Shown: piece after piece, positions 22,279 through 34,444 of the stretch
Numbering within the stretch: the first letter of the stretch is position 1
How the letters are laid out: each line of letters begins with the position of its first letter
Assembly: GCF_042186555.1 (NCBI RefSeq)
Contig: NC_133328.1
Location: forward strand, 62,775,685 to 62,839,684
Reading direction: 5' to 3'
Length of the DNA stretch: 64,000 bases
Origin: Aquarana catesbeiana
Taxonomy: Eukaryota; Chordata; Amphibia; Anura; Ranidae
Position numbers and translations under genes: made by a program
Notes under the pieces: generated by a model
What the model saw: the letters and a program-made list of their open reading frames with translations, nothing else
Told to the model about the DNA's origin: nothing
The model's database searches: none

Positions 22279-22608
22279 TTAAAAATCATTTAAGAAACAG
22301 TTCAGGTCCAGTTCGATATTTAACCCTCTAGGTGCTAAACATTTCAAAAGGAATATCCATTGGGTTTCCCTTCGGGATAAATCCCTTACCCTATTTGACC
22401 CTCTCCAAGAGGAGTGCACTACGTCAATGCCACAGAACTGTAGCAATGACAGATCCTGCTGGTGTTTCTCTCTAAAATGTAGCGAGACGCTGTGGTATGT
22501 ATACCCATTTCTTATATTGGTCAGGTGTTCCGCTATTCTAACTTTCAGTGATCTTTTGGTCCTACCCACAAAATAAACCGCAAGGACACCACATGAGATA
22601 CACCACAT
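22279..22608 (-). pseudogene. Penelope GIY-YIG endonuclease, minus copy
   Basis: This frame holds the element's C-terminal nuclease after the first motif: YFVGRTKRSLKVRIAEHL, then the HFREKHQQD block and the DLSRRETQWIF block that carries the catalytic Glu, ending in NCFLNDF. The nuclease nicks target DNA to prime reverse transcription. The GIY half (CPCGLF) lies in the overlapping frame 22562-23062, so a frame shift at about 22563-22580 splits the domain. The plus copy at 39552-40289 has the same domain uninterrupted. Confidence 0.75.
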
Positions 22609-23368
22609 GAGAGGAGTTACAGGTACTGAATTCCCTTATCTCAAATGTTTCTCCATCTCTTTTGGTAACATTCATCACCCCCCTATGGTACGTTCTCACA
22701 GTTCTGCAGCATATGCATTTCCTGCAGCTGTAAAAACCTCTAAGATCTATTTTCAAAGCTTTTGTAGGGTCCAAGATCTTTTTAACAATCTGGTCTCCAA
22801 AACTGGGGGCCCTTCTGTATATGAATTTCGGCTGTTGTGGTAATATCTCTCCCAGATGTCTATCCTTGCAAAGAATATACCAATGTTTTTTGTATATCCT
22901 CTCAATTTCCCTATACTGACAGTGGAAGCCCGAGATAAAGCTCAATTGGTGCTGATTGTTAGACTCTTGGTGCTCTTTCTTCTTGAGACACTGGTTCCTA
23001 GGAATCTCTGCCACCTCCTGGATTAATTCATCCAATTTTTTGTCATTGTACCCTTTCTGCACAAATTTATCTTAAAGGTGGTTGACCTGCTCAAGGTAGT
23101 CTTCAATCTTTATGCAGTTCCGACGGACTCGCAAGAATTGCCCTTTGGGAATATTCCTTATCCATGCAGGATGATGTCCACTCCTGATGGACAGGTAACT
23201 GTTGCGGTCCGTCGGCTTGAAGTAAACCTTAGTTTTCAGGCCACACAGATCCTTATCTATGGTGACATCAAGGAAATGAATCGTTGTGTCACTTATTTGG
23301 TAATCCAATCTAATATTATTGTTATTCTTGTTTAGATACTCCAAAAATTCCACCGCAGATTCCCTCAA
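22562..23368 (-). pseudogene. Penelope RT-to-nuclease linker, minus copy
   Basis: Two open stretches (23072-23368, 22562-23062) in the same frame, separated by a TAA near 23071, cover the thumb of the reverse transcriptase (HFLDVTIDKDLCGL, GHHPAWIRNIPKGQ) and the linker with a Cys pair cluster (CRKCICCRT) before the GIY-YIG domain. The linker region is conserved with the plus copy at 39552-39960. Confidence 0.7.
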
Positions 23369-24540
23369 CCCCTCCCAAATAAACAGGAGGTCGTCTATGA
23401 ACCTGCGGTAGAATCTTAATTGGGGTATATTTTTACCAAAGATCTGTCTGTCTTCTCACTCTGCCATAAATAAGTTGGCGAGGCTGGGGGCATACTTTGC
23501 CCCCATCGCCACGCCAACATTCTGAGAGTAAAACTGACCACTGTACCAAAAATAATTATCAGTCATACAGAACTCAAGTGCATGTCCCAAAAATCTCTTC
23601 TGCATATCAGGTATATCCTCCCACCTGCTTAATGCCCAATTTAAGGGGTAAAAAAGCGTCCTCGTGTTGTATAATGGTATACAAAGAGGCAACATCTCCC
23701 GTCACCAGATATGGTTCAGATAAAGGATCCAATTGTACTTGATCTAACAAAATAAGTAAATCAGAGGTATCCTTTAAATAGGCCTTGGTTACCTTCACGC
23801 TCGGCTGGAGGAATTTGTCCAAATACTCTCCCAACCTCGCGGTTACAGAACCAATGCCGTTTACAATTGGTCGAGGAGGTGGACATTGTGTGCTCTTATG
23901 TACCTTGGGTAGTGTGTAAATTTTGGGAACTCGACAAGCACTTGGTACCAGATATCTCTTTTCCTTGAGATTCAAGGCATTCATTTTATGCCCCCATTCA
24001 ACCAGTGAAGTTAATTGCACTTTGTATGTTTCCGTAGGGTCAGACTTGAGTCTCCTATAAGTAAATTAATCCCCAACCAGTTCCAACAACTGGTTGTGGT
24101 AGAATGATTTCTCCATCACTACTACCCCTCCTCCTTTGTCCGCCGGCCGGACAATAATATTTTTCCTGTTTTCTAGAGCAGAGATCCCTTCTCTGATATG
24201 ATGAGGATTAACTCCCCTTTTTGGTACTAAATCTTCAATATCACTAATAACTAATTTCTTAAAAACCTCAATGAAGTGGTTACTAGGGTTTTGAGGGTTA
24301 AAAATCGATTTATTTTTTAAGCCCCTGTCTATTTTACTAGATGGTATATTAGCTCTAGCTGCTGCATCCACCAGGTGGCTTAGAAAATATTTTTTAATAT
24401 TCATAGACCTGATGAACTTATGTGTGTCAATGTACACCTCGAATTTGTTCATTAATTTCTTAGGTGCACATTTCAATCCCAAGTTGAGTATATTGAGTTC
24501 CTTATGGTCCAATTCTACCCCACTTAGGTTGAAAATACCT
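23369..24540 (-). pseudogene. Penelope reverse transcriptase, minus copy
   Basis: Open stretches at 24066-24512, 23607-24020 and 23456-23695 hold the Penelope-type RT: VRPADKGGGVVVM, IYTLPKVHKS, the motif A block VTGDVASLY, and GVAMGAKYAPSLANLF. The FIDD catalytic block lies at about 23400-23412. Lesions visible here are an in-frame TAA near 24065, a one-base frame shift near 23645, and a TGA replacing Trp at about 23455. This copy retains 20 residues that the plus copy has lost before GVAMG. Confidence 0.8.
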
Positions 24541-25160
24541 GTATCTACGCGTTCCTCAAGCGTTTTCTTGGGTTGTCTGGATTTTCCTGCCCTACATTAC
24601 CTTCTACTCTTCTTGGGGGGCCGAAACCCTTGTTTAATGTATAAGGGGGTCCATTTCTCCTTCCCTCTTTCTGATAAGAGGCCCGGGGATTCCATCTCGG
24701 TGCCCCCCCCCCCCTTCTCCCACCCCTCCCCCATTGCCCTAAAAAAGGTGCATTATATGATTGCTCATAGGCATATTCCTCATTCTCTAATCATGAATAT
24801 CTATTATATACGGGAACTCCATACCCACTCTCAGGCTGATAATTGGGTGGGGGATGTTGTCTCCACTGTTGAAATTCCTGTGGGGGAATGAGGTGTTGTG
24901 GGGCATTTCCTAAATACGGACCAGGGGATTGATAATTGTATCCCCCCCCTTCCCTGTTGATTTAACCTTGGGGAATAATAGTTATGTCCACCCCTACTTT
25001 GTTGAAAAGGTCTGGGTGATTGATAGTGATATCCACCCCTACCCTGTTGATTTGGTCTGGGGGAATAATAATTAACACTATTTGGGTTTCCTCCATTCCT
25101 CTGATTACTACTGTTGCGTGATACTCCACTCTTCCCCTGTTCCTCTTTATTTCCCATCTT
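24541..25160 (-). pseudogene. Penelope ORF1 C-terminal part, minus copy
   Basis: The open stretch 24831-25160 repeats the Pro/Gln/Gly/Arg-rich segment of ORF1 (PRPNQQGRGGYHYQSPRP). It is cut at its 5' side at the dimer junction, within a run of seven T bases near 25159-25165. Further frame breaks follow towards 24541. Confidence 0.65.
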
Positions 25161-25345
25161 TTTTTGATTCACTTAGTCACATTTATTTAAAAACACTTAT
25201 TTTACAGCATTTTGATTTTTAAAGTGGCAGCTTTTGCAGTAGGGTATTTTTGTTTAGTTTGTGGCGCAGTGGTGGTGGGTGAGTCAAGGGGGAGTTATTA
25301 GCACTCATACTTACCAACAGTTGAGCTTGTATTCATTTATTTTTA
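25161..25345 (+). repeat. Penelope terminal repeat (pLTR-like), plus copy 5' end
   Basis: It starts GATTCACTTAGTCAC..TTATTTTACA, the tail of an element as found at 42058-42097, and continues GCATTTTGAT..ACCAACAGTTGAGC into the ORF1 leader. It is thus another tail-to-head junction left from a tandem template. It matches 20338-20515 in inverted orientation. Confidence 0.65.
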
Positions 25346-25358
25346 CCCACGTGCAGCC

Positions 25359-26589
25359 ATGGACCTGTTTAATTATTTGTCAAATAGACAAATGGATCCT
25401 GAGTGTGTCTTTTCGAGCAATCATGAAATGATTGAATGTGAGGAAGACTTCTTGGGAACATTGAAAACACTAGAGAATCTCCTAGAGAAGCAGATTAAGG
25501 CATGGTGGGATGTGTTTACCTTTGAGCCAGAAAGAAAATATAATTTTTAGGAGCCTGAGATGGAAGGTTTCCCCCCAGGATGGGCTCAACGATCAAAAGT
25601 ATATGGATGAATGGAGGGAGTTCTTCAATAAAGTAGGAAGAGATCTTCAGAGTCTTGTTCTAAGTAGAAAACAGATCAAGTTGGGTTTATTAAATGAAAA
25701 GATCAGACTGCTACAAGATAAATTGGAACCCATTAAGGAGTCCAATCAGATGAAGGAGTTCAACACTAATATAAAGAAGAAGTTAGAAAAAATCGATCGG
25801 GAAACACAGAAAAAGAAGGTCAAAAAATATATGAGAGATTCCGAAGATTTTAAGATGAATAAGATTTATGCGTGGCAGAATGCTGGGTTAGCCCTACAGG
25901 ATACCCACAATGATGACTTAAGTCACAATGTGGCACCAATTGAGAATAACCCTATCCCCAAATTGGACCCAAAAAAACATGTGGGCAATAAAGAGGAACA
26001 GGGGAAGAGTGGAGTATCACGCAATAGTAGTAATCAGAGGAATGGAGGAAACCCAAATAGTGTTAATTATTATTCCCCCAGACCAAATCAACAGGGTAGG
26101 GGTGGATATCACTATCAATCACCCAGACCTTTTCAACAAAATAGGGGTGGACATAACTATTATTCCCCGAGGTTAAATCAACAGGGAAGGGGGGGATACA
26201 ATTATCAATCCCCTGGTCCGTATTTAAGAAATGCCCCACAACACCTTATTCCCCCACAGGAATTTCAACAGTGGAGACAACATCCCCCACCCAATTATCA
26301 GCCTGAGAGTGGGTATGGAGGTCCTGTATATAATAGATATTCATCATTAGAGAATGAGGAATATGCCTATGAGCAATCATATAATGCACCTTTTTTAGGG
26401 CAACGGGGGAGGGGTGGGAGAACGGGGGGGACACCGAGAGGGAATCCCCGGGCCTCTTATCAGAAAGAGGGAGGGAGAAATGGACCCCCTTATACATTAA
26501 ACAAGGGTTTCGGCCCCCCAAGAAGAGAAGAAGGGGATGTAGGGCTGGAAAATCCAGACAACCCAAGAAAACGCTCGAGGAACGCGTAG
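25359..26589 (+). pseudogene. Penelope ORF1 (Gly/Arg/Gln-rich), plus copy
   Basis: The first segment starts at ATG 25359 (MDLFNYLSNRQ) and ends at a stop at 25548. The main segment continues in another frame from about 25545 to TAG at 26587-26589, so there is one frame shift. The order is an acidic/helical N-terminus, a Lys/Glu-rich probable coiled coil (about 25640-25830), then four to five repeats of a Q-x-x-RGG-Y/H-x-Y motif (26060-26240) and a GRGGR-rich tail. RGG repeats usually bind RNA. ORF1 overlaps the start of ORF2, which lies in another frame. Confidence 0.6.
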
Positions 26590-27984
26590 ATACAGGTATT
26601 TACAGCCTAAGTGGGGTAGAATTGGACCATAAGGAACTCAATATACTCAACTTGGGGTTGAAATGTGCACCTAAGAAATTAATGAACAAATTCGAGGTGT
26701 GCATTGACACACATAAGTTCATCAGGTCTATGAATATTAAAAAATATTTTCTAAGCCACCCGGTGGATGCGGCAGCTAGAGCTAATATACCATCTAGTAA
26801 AATAGACAGTGGCTTAAAAAATAAATCGATTTTTAACCCTCAAAACCCTAGTAACCACTTCATTGAGGTTTTTAAGAAATTAGTTATTAGTGATATTGAA
26901 GATTTAGTACCAAAAAGGGGAGTTAATCCTCATCATATCAGAGAAGGGATCTCTGCTCTAGAAAACAGGAAAAATATTATTGTCCGGCCGGTGGACAAAG
27001 GAGGAGGGGTAGTAGTGATGGAGAAATCATTCTACCACAACCAGTTGTTGGAACTGGTTGGGGGTGGATTTACTTATAGGAGACTCAAGTCTGACCCTAC
27101 GGAAACATACAAAGTGCAATTAACTTCACTGGTTGAATGCGGGCATAAAATGAATGCCTTGGATCTCAAGGAAAAGAGATATCTGGTACCAAGTGCTTGT
27201 CAAGTTCCCATAATTTACACACTACCCAAGGTACATAAGAGCACACAATGTCCACCTCCTCGACCAATTGTAAACGGCATTGGTTCTGTAACCGCAAGGT
27301 TGGGAGAGTATTTGGACAAATTCCTCCAGCCGAGCGTGAAGGTAACCAAGGCCTATTTAAAGGATACCTCTGATTTACTTATTTTTTTAGATCAAGTACA
27401 TTTGGATACTTTATCTGAAACATATCTGGTGACGGCAGACGTTGCCTCTTTGTATACCATTATACAACATGAGGACACGTCTTTAGCCCTTAATTGGGCA
27501 TTAAGCAGGCGGGAGGATATACCTGATATGCAGAAGAGATTTTACTCTCAGAATGTTGGCGTGGCGATGGGGGCAAAGTATGCCCCCAGCCTCGCCAACT
27601 TATTTATGGCAGAGTGGGAAGACAGACAGATCTTTAGTAAAAATATACCCCAATTAAGATTCTACCGCAGGTTCATAGACGACCTCCTGTTTATTTGGGA
27701 GGGGTCGAGGGAATCTGCGGTGGAATTTTTGGAGTATCTAAACAAGAATAACAATAATATTAGATTGGATTACCAAATAAGTGACACAACGATTCATTTC
27801 CTTGATGTCACCATAGATAAGGATCTGAGTGGCCTGAAAACTAAGGTTTACTTCAAGCCGACGGACTGCAACAGTTACCTGTCCATCAGGAGTGGACATC
27901 ATCCTGCATGGATAAGGAATATTCCCAAAGGGCAATTCTTGCGAGTCCGTCGGAACTGCACAAAGATTGAAGACTACCTTGAGC
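26586..27984 (+). pseudogene. Penelope reverse transcriptase, plus copy (split by LINE)
   Basis: The RT frame is open from about 26550 across ATG 26622 up to the LINE at 27985. Motifs in order: VRPVDKGGGVVVM, IYTLPKVHKS, motif A DVASLY (27438-27455), GVAMGAKYAPSLANLF, and the catalytic FIDD (27672-27683, residues 351-354 from ATG 26622). It makes cDNA from the element's RNA at the nicked target. A 60-bp in-frame deletion just before GVAMG (near 27542) removes 20 residues present in the minus copy, between TTT microhomologies, and probably inactivates the enzyme. Confidence 0.85.
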
Positions 27985-28146
27985 GGGGGGGCAGGAGGCG
28001 GAGCCTAGCGGAGCAGACATGCATTGTTAGAGCTCCACACCGCTGAGGAGAGAAGAGAAGGACAAAGCGGAGCCTGCAGGCTCAAAAGGTATCCATTTGA
28101 ACCTTTTTGCCCCAGGGAACAAACTGTGAAAGTTTGGGCAGGAAAT
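27985..28146 (+). promoter_or_regulatory. LINE 5' leader
   Basis: GC-rich start of the element with GGAGGCGGAGCCTAGCGG, followed by a purine-rich stretch. In L1-type elements this region holds the internal promoter; that role here is inferred from position. Confidence 0.45.
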
Positions 28147-29214
28147 ATGGTACTGGGAGGAAGCCGTGGCAGAAATAAAAATCACCTCACAAAGAGCTCA
28201 CAGGCACTCACTGCAGCTGAAGCAGCTCCAGTCACCTCACAAGATACAGCATCAGGGCGCTCTCACAGACAGAAAATGTCACAGCAAGACTCTCCATTTG
28301 AGTCAGATACAGAACAAATCCTCTCACAAACTTCTCCACAAGCCTCCTCAGTATCCCCAGTAATATTATTACAATTTGAAAAGATGCTTCATAAGGCTTT
28401 AAAACAAACCTCAGACCAAATAACAAAAAGCCTAACCAAAGAAATAAGAGAGCTGGGAAACCGCACCGCAGCCTTAGAAATAAAAATGGATGAAATTGAA
28501 ATTACAACCCAAGAAAATATAACAGAATTGAAACAATTAAAAAAAGAGAATTTAATACTTCAAACTAAGCTCGAAGATTACGAAAATAGAGCCAGACGTT
28601 CAAACTTACGCATAAGGGGAATACCTGAAACTGTGACAGACCTGCAATCTACTATTACTGCTCTATTACAAGAACTAAAGCCAGATATCCCTATTGAACG
28701 TTTAGAACTGGACAGAGTACACAGAGCCCTCACAGCCAAAAAGAAAGATGGACCCCCACGTGATATAATCACAAAATTTCATTAATACAGAACAAAAGAA
28801 CAAATACTAATTGCTGCAAGAGAAAAAAAATAACTTAATTTTCAAGGACACAATTATCAAATTTTTGCTGACCTATCCCAACTTACTATTACTAAAAGAC
28901 GATCCATGAAACCCCAACTAATGGAACTGCAACGCCACAACATTATGTATCAATGGGGCTTCCCCTTTTCAGTTAGATTTAACTACCAAGGTACAATTTA
29001 CAGAAGCAGATCAGCAGATGAACTACAACAAACCCTTTTAAAATTAAATCTGACAGAACCCACAAGCAGCAACACTCCCACACGCAGAAGAATGGCATCA
29101 TCTTCACCTTCAGGCAGCACCCAGAAAATTTCAGAACAAAATGGGAATCATCATTCTCACAAAAGAAGCCGTTATGCCACATCATCCATGGACCAAGAAG
29201 ATTCAATGGACTGA
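28147..29214 (+). pseudogene. LINE ORF1 protein (broken)
   Basis: Translation probably starts at ATG 28147 (MVLGGSRGRN), although the frame is open from 28024. A heptad-rich coiled coil (about residues 75-150, LEIKMDEIEITTQENITELK) is followed by the L1 ORF1 signature ENRARRSNLRIRGIPE and an RRM-like domain (LDRVHRA). This is the L1 trimeric RNA chaperone. A TAA at 28783-28785 and another near 28830 interrupt the C-terminal domain, whose remainder is open at 28906-29214 and includes the RRSMKPQLMELQ block. About 350 residues in total. Confidence 0.8.
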
Positions 29215-30158
29215 CATCCTAATTCCTGATATCTCTTCATTTATTATACTAAGAGATGGTTCTCTATAAAAAACCTATATTTATAACTGAATGTAACTGC
29301 ATTCTGATAGTCACACACTGTGTGGGATCATGTTACATTCCAGTTATATTTCTTATTACTTCTGATTCATATAGCCTTAGAATATATAAGTGAAATAAGG
29401 AAATTCTTGTTCAGTTATATATTATCAGGTAATAACAATAGATTTATTACTTTTTAGGACAAATATGTTCAATAATCCAGAAGTAATGGAAGCTTTTTCT
29501 TTCTTTTCTTAAAACAAATATATTATTACCTAACTAGTTCTTAGAATTATGTTTTTGTTTATTCTAATCTGAAGCAATACAACCTCAATTTTATGAGTTA
29601 ACATATCTAAACAGTTACGTATGAATAAAATATGTAATTGTTTACTCTAAAAGGGTTAAAATCCCAAAATAATTCAAACTATCTTCATCAATACCAAAGT
29701 TATTAACAGTACCTTTCTAACTGAATTATTTAGCCTAGGGCAAGACTAACCATATACAACCACCCTGGAATAAATAATTTCAACAAAAACTATATTCTGC
29801 ACTCCAATTAATGAAACATCATTTTGATGTCTTTTGACATAGCACTTCTCTCCTACGCGGAAGATCCGTGTACCCCCATTAGCCCTCCTCATTCTCCCAA
29901 CCATATTATGTGGGAGTGTGACGAAGGCACTTATTCCCCTGAGAGAGATATTTATTCTCTTTCACGGGTAAATTGTGATTACTTGCAAAAAATAATTTAT
30001 ACAATGTATCATCTAATCTCATATGTTTTTTGTTTACTCTTTACTCCAGAATTCACTGGTTTCTTTTCTATCTATTCATCTCTTCAGTCCACACAGGTTG
30101 ATCTGCGCAGTCAGCTCTGCATAACAAAAAGTAAGTCAAAACTATTTGATCTATTGCC
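29215..30158 (+). other. Long spacer between LINE ORFs
   Basis: Over 900 bases of AT-rich sequence separate ORF1 from ORF2, much more than the few dozen usual in mammalian L1. A short open frame (29824-30171) overlaps the start of ORF2 and has no recognised domain. Confidence 0.4.
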
Positions 30159-31362
30159 ATGGCACCACTGAATATACTTTCCCTGAATGTTCAGGGAATA
30201 AATGTTCCTCAAAAAAGGACCAAAGCCTTCCGTACTTTCCATAACAAGAAGGCTCACATAGTATGCCTCCAAGAAACACACTTCACCAAAGATTCTACTC
30301 CAAAATATATTTCTCCTTTTTATCAACAAATTTACACGGCTTCTGCCTGTACCAAGCAAAGGGGAACTCTAATTGCATTTCACCGATCCACACCATTCAC
30401 CTTATCATCAGAAATTAAAGACCCAGAAGGTAGATACCTGATACTCATGGGTTATATAATGGATACAGCAATCACGGTGATTTCCTACTACGCTCCTAAC
30501 AAACAACCTACACCATTCCTCTCACATATATTACAAGTGATTAATACACACAAAATAGGAACAGTGATAATGTGTGGGGATTCGAACCAGGTCCTCCTCC
30601 CATTTCTAGATAAATCACCTTTTACACCATCCAAAATAACCTCTAGATTACCTTTTTCTCAACTTCTTTCCAAATACAATCTGGTAGATTCATGGAGAGA
30701 AAGTAACCCAATGAAAAAGAAATTCACTTATTTCTCGCACCCTCATCAAACCTTCACCAGAATAGATCATATTTTTCTAACAATAGGAATGATACCAGAA
30801 ATTATTGCATCAGATATAATTCCGATTCCGTGGTCTGACCATAATGCAGTATACACTACTATAGCCTCAGCCATACCAAAAGCGCATGACCCAACGTGGT
30901 ACTTACCGGACATAATGCTCAAACACCCACTACATCAGATGGCCATTGAACAAGCTTTAAAGGAATACATATCAATTAATAATACAACAGACATCTCCCC
31001 AATAACACTGTGGGAAGCTCATAAGCCTGTCTTGCGTGGTACAATACAAAGACAAATGGCACTATTTAAACGGGAACGCAAAAATCTAGCAAAAAAACTA
31101 GAACTCAATTTTAATGCAGCCTACATATCATTTCAAGATAATCCATCTCAGAGTACAAAATCTCATCTGGAAAAATCTAGATTGGAATACGATCTATTTC
31201 TCACTGAGTCAGTTGATAAATCCCTCAAACGCTCCAAACACAATTTCTACATGAATACAAACAAACCAGGTACATATTTGGCTCGGGCATTAAATTCAAC
31301 TAACAAATCTTTCAAACCAATACGTTTGAAATTATCAAAAAATGTTTACACTTGTAATCCAG
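30159..31362 (+). pseudogene. LINE ORF2, endonuclease part
   Basis: Begins at ATG 30159 (MAPLNILSLNVQG). The APE-type endonuclease is complete: LSLNVQG (Asn), VCLQETHF (Glu), MCGDSNQVL (Asp, where GDFN is usual), FTRIDHIFL and the final PWSDHNAV (Asp-His). It nicks target DNA to prime reverse transcription. A linker with basic residues (KRERKNLAKKL) follows. The frame is open to the piggyBac-type insertion at 31363-31366 and then resumes at 36453. Confidence 0.85.
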
Positions 31363-31839
31363 TTAACCACTTCAGCCCCGGAAGGATTTACCCCCTTCCT
31401 GACCAGAGCACTTTTTACAATTCGGCACTGCGTCGCTTTAACTGCTAATTGCGCGGTCATGCAATGCTCTACCCAAACGAAATTTGCGTCCTTTTCTTCC
31501 CACAAATAGAGCTTTCTTTTGATGGTATTTGATCACCTCTGCCGTTTTTATTTTTTGCGCTATAAACGGAAAAAGACTGAAAATTTTGAAAAAAAATGAT
31601 ATTTTCTACTTTTTGTTATAAAAAAAATCCAATAAACTAAATTTTAGTCATACATTTAGGCCAAAATGTATTCGGCCACATGTCTTTGGTAAAAAAAATG
31701 TCAATAAGCGTATATTTATTGGTTTGCGCAAAAGTTATAGCGTCTACAAACTAGGGTACATTTTCTGGAATTTACACAGCTTTTAGTTTATGACTGCCTA
31801 TGTCATTTCTTGAGGTGCTAAAATGGCAGGGCAGTACAA

Positions 31840-32880
31840 ACCCCCCCCAAATGACCCCATTTTGGAAAGTAGACACCCCAAGGAAATTGCTGAGAGGCAT
31901 GTTGAGCCCATTGAATATTTATTTTTTTTGTCCCAAGTGATTGAATAATGACAAAAAAAAAAAAAAATTTACAAAAAGTTGTCACTAAATGATATATTGC
32001 TCACATAGGCCATGGGCTATGTGGAATTGCACCCCAAAATACATTCAGCTGCTTCTCCTGAGTACGGGGATACCACATGTGTGGCACTTTTTGGGAGCCT
32101 AGCCGCGTACGGGGCCCCGAAAACCCAGCACCACCTTCAGGATTTCTAAGGGCATACATTTTTGATTTCACTCCTCACTACCTATCACAGTTTTGAAGGC
32201 CATAAAATGCCAATATGGCACAACCCCCCCCAAATGACCCCATTTTGGAAAGTAGACACCCCAAGCTATTTGCTGAGAGGCATGGTGAGTATTTTGCAGC
32301 TCTCATTTGTTTTTGAAAATGAAGAAAGACCAGAAAAAAAAATTTTTTTTTTTCTTTTTTCAATTTTCAAAACCTTGTGACAAAAAGTGAGGTCTGCAAA
32401 ATACTCACTATACCTCTCAGCAAATAGCTTGGGGTGTCTACTTTCCAAAATTGGGTCATTTGGGGGGGTTTTGTGCCACCTGGGCTTTCCATGGCCTCCG
32501 AAACTGTGATAGGCAGTGAAGAGTGAAATCAAAAATTTACGGCCTTAGAAAGCCTGAAGGCGGTTCTTGGTTTTCGGGGTCCCGTACGCGGCTAGGCTCC
32601 CAAAAAGTCCCACACATGTGGTATCCCCGTACTCAGGAGAAGCAACAGAATTTATTTTGGGGTGTAATTTCACAAATCCCCATGGCATGTTTGAGCAATA
32701 TAACATTTAGTGACAACTTTGTGCAAAAAAAAAAAAAAAAAAAAATTTGTCTCTTTCCCGCAACTTGTGTCACAATATAAAATATTCCATGGACTCGACA
32801 TGCCTCTCAGCAAATAGCTTGGGGTGTCTACTTTCCAAAATGGGGTCATTTGGGGGGGTTTGAACTGTCCTGGCATTTTA
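31840..32880. repeat. Palindrome of about 1 kb
   Basis: The left arm contains AAATGACCCCATTTTGGAAAG, TGCTTCTCCTGAGTACGGGG and GGGAGCCTAGCCGCGTACGG; the right arm contains the same phrases inverted (CCGTACGCGGCTAGGCTCCC near 32582, CCCCGTACTCAGGAGAAGCA near 32625, CTTTCCAAAATGGGGTCATT near 32830). The axis is near 32345, in an A/T run. Arms are about 500 bp with mismatches. Confidence 0.75.
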
Positions 32881-32889
32881 TGCACAACA

Positions 32890-34440
32890 TTTAGAAGCTT
32901 ATGTCACACATCACCCACTCTTCTAACCACTTGAAGACAAAGCCCTTTCTGACACTTTTTGATTACATGAAAAAATTATTTTTTTTTGCAAGAAAATTAC
33001 TTTGAACCCCCAAACATTATATATTATTTTAAAGCAAATGCCCTACAGATTAAAATGGTGGGTGTTTCATTTTTTTTTTTCACACAGTAATTGCGCAGCG
33101 ATTTTTCAAACGCATTTTTTGTGGAAAAAACACACTTTTTTAAATTTTAATGCACTAAAACACACTATATTGCCCAAATGTTTGATGAGATAAAAAAGAT
33201 GATCTTAGGCCGAGTACATGGATACCAAACATGACATGCTTTACAATTGCGCACAAACGTGCAGTGGCAACAAAATTAATACATTTTTAAAAGCCTTTAA
33301 AAGCCTTTACAGGTTACCACTTTAGATTTACAGAGGAGGTCTACTGCTAAAATTACTGCCCTCGATCTGACCTTCGCGGTGATACCTCACATGCATGGTG
33401 CAATTGCTGTTTACATTTGACGCCAGACCGACACTTGCGTTCGCCTTAGCGCGAGAGCAGGGGGGACAGGGGTGCTTTTTTTTTTTTTTTTTTTTTTCTT
33501 TATTATTTTTTTGCTTTTTTATCTTATTTTTAAACTGTTCCTTTCATATTTTTTTTTAAATCATTTTTATTGTTATCTCAGGGAATGTAAATATCCCCTA
33601 TGATAGCAATAGGTAGTGACAGGTACTCTTTTTTGAAAAAATTGGGGTCTATTAGACCCTAGATTTCTCCTCTGCCCTCAAAGCATCTGACCACACCAAG
33701 ATCGGCGTGATAAAATGCTTTCCCAATTTCCCAATGGCGCTGTTTACATCCGGCGAAATCTAAGTCCTAAAATGCTCGTAGCTTCCGGTTTCTTAGGCCA
33801 TAGAGATGTTTGGAGCCACTCTGGTCTCTGATCAGCTCTATGGTCAGCTGGCTGAATCACCGGCTGCATTCTCAGGTTCCCTGTTGAGACAGGAGAGCCA
33901 GAGAAAAACACGGAAGACGGTGGGGGGGGGGGGCATTCCCTCCCACTGCTTGTAAAAGCAGTCTAGAGGCTAATTAGCCACTAGGATTGCTTTTACATGA
34001 AAGCCGACCGCTGGCTGAAAAGAATGATACCAAGATGATACCTAAACCTGCAGGCATCATTCTGGTATAACCACTCAAAGTCGTGAATGGCGTACCTGAA
34101 GACAAAAAAATGGTTAACAATAAAGCACAGTAAACGGTAAAGTATAAAAAATTGCATACCTGAAAAGCAAACATGATAAAACATAATAACAATAAAACAT
34201 TGCAGAATAGAATACAGTAAAAAAGAGCAGAACACCAGAGAGAGAATAGAGAGAGAGAGAACAATAAAACGACAACTATTTTTTTTTATTTTTGTTTGTG
34301 TGTTTTTTTTTTTTTTACACTTTTTTTTTGTAACTGTAACTTTTATAACTGTAACCGGTTCCAGGTTCGGGTCTCTCAAAATGTGATGGCATCTTGGGAG
34401 ACCCTGTGAAAGTGTGCCTAGTCTGTGCAATGCTGTACCC
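32890..34440. other. PiggyBac-type element interior, non-coding
   Basis: AT-rich sequence with long T runs (33478-33498, 34300-34330) and a G run (33922-33932). No transposase core was recognised. The right part of the element (35530-36440) is likewise non-coding, G-rich near 36018-36070, with a (TG)n tract at 36101-36118. Confidence 0.4.
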
Positions 34441-34444
34441 TACG

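Noticed and set aside
22607..22843. Plus-strand frame inside the Penelope minus copy, mirrored at 39723-39959
   Set aside because: Antisense shadow of the RT-nuclease linker.
26246..26566. 106-codon frame opposite Penelope ORF1, with a similar frame at 24412-24891
   Set aside because: Antisense shadow of the Gly/Arg-rich ORF1; both copies show it because they are inverted repeats.
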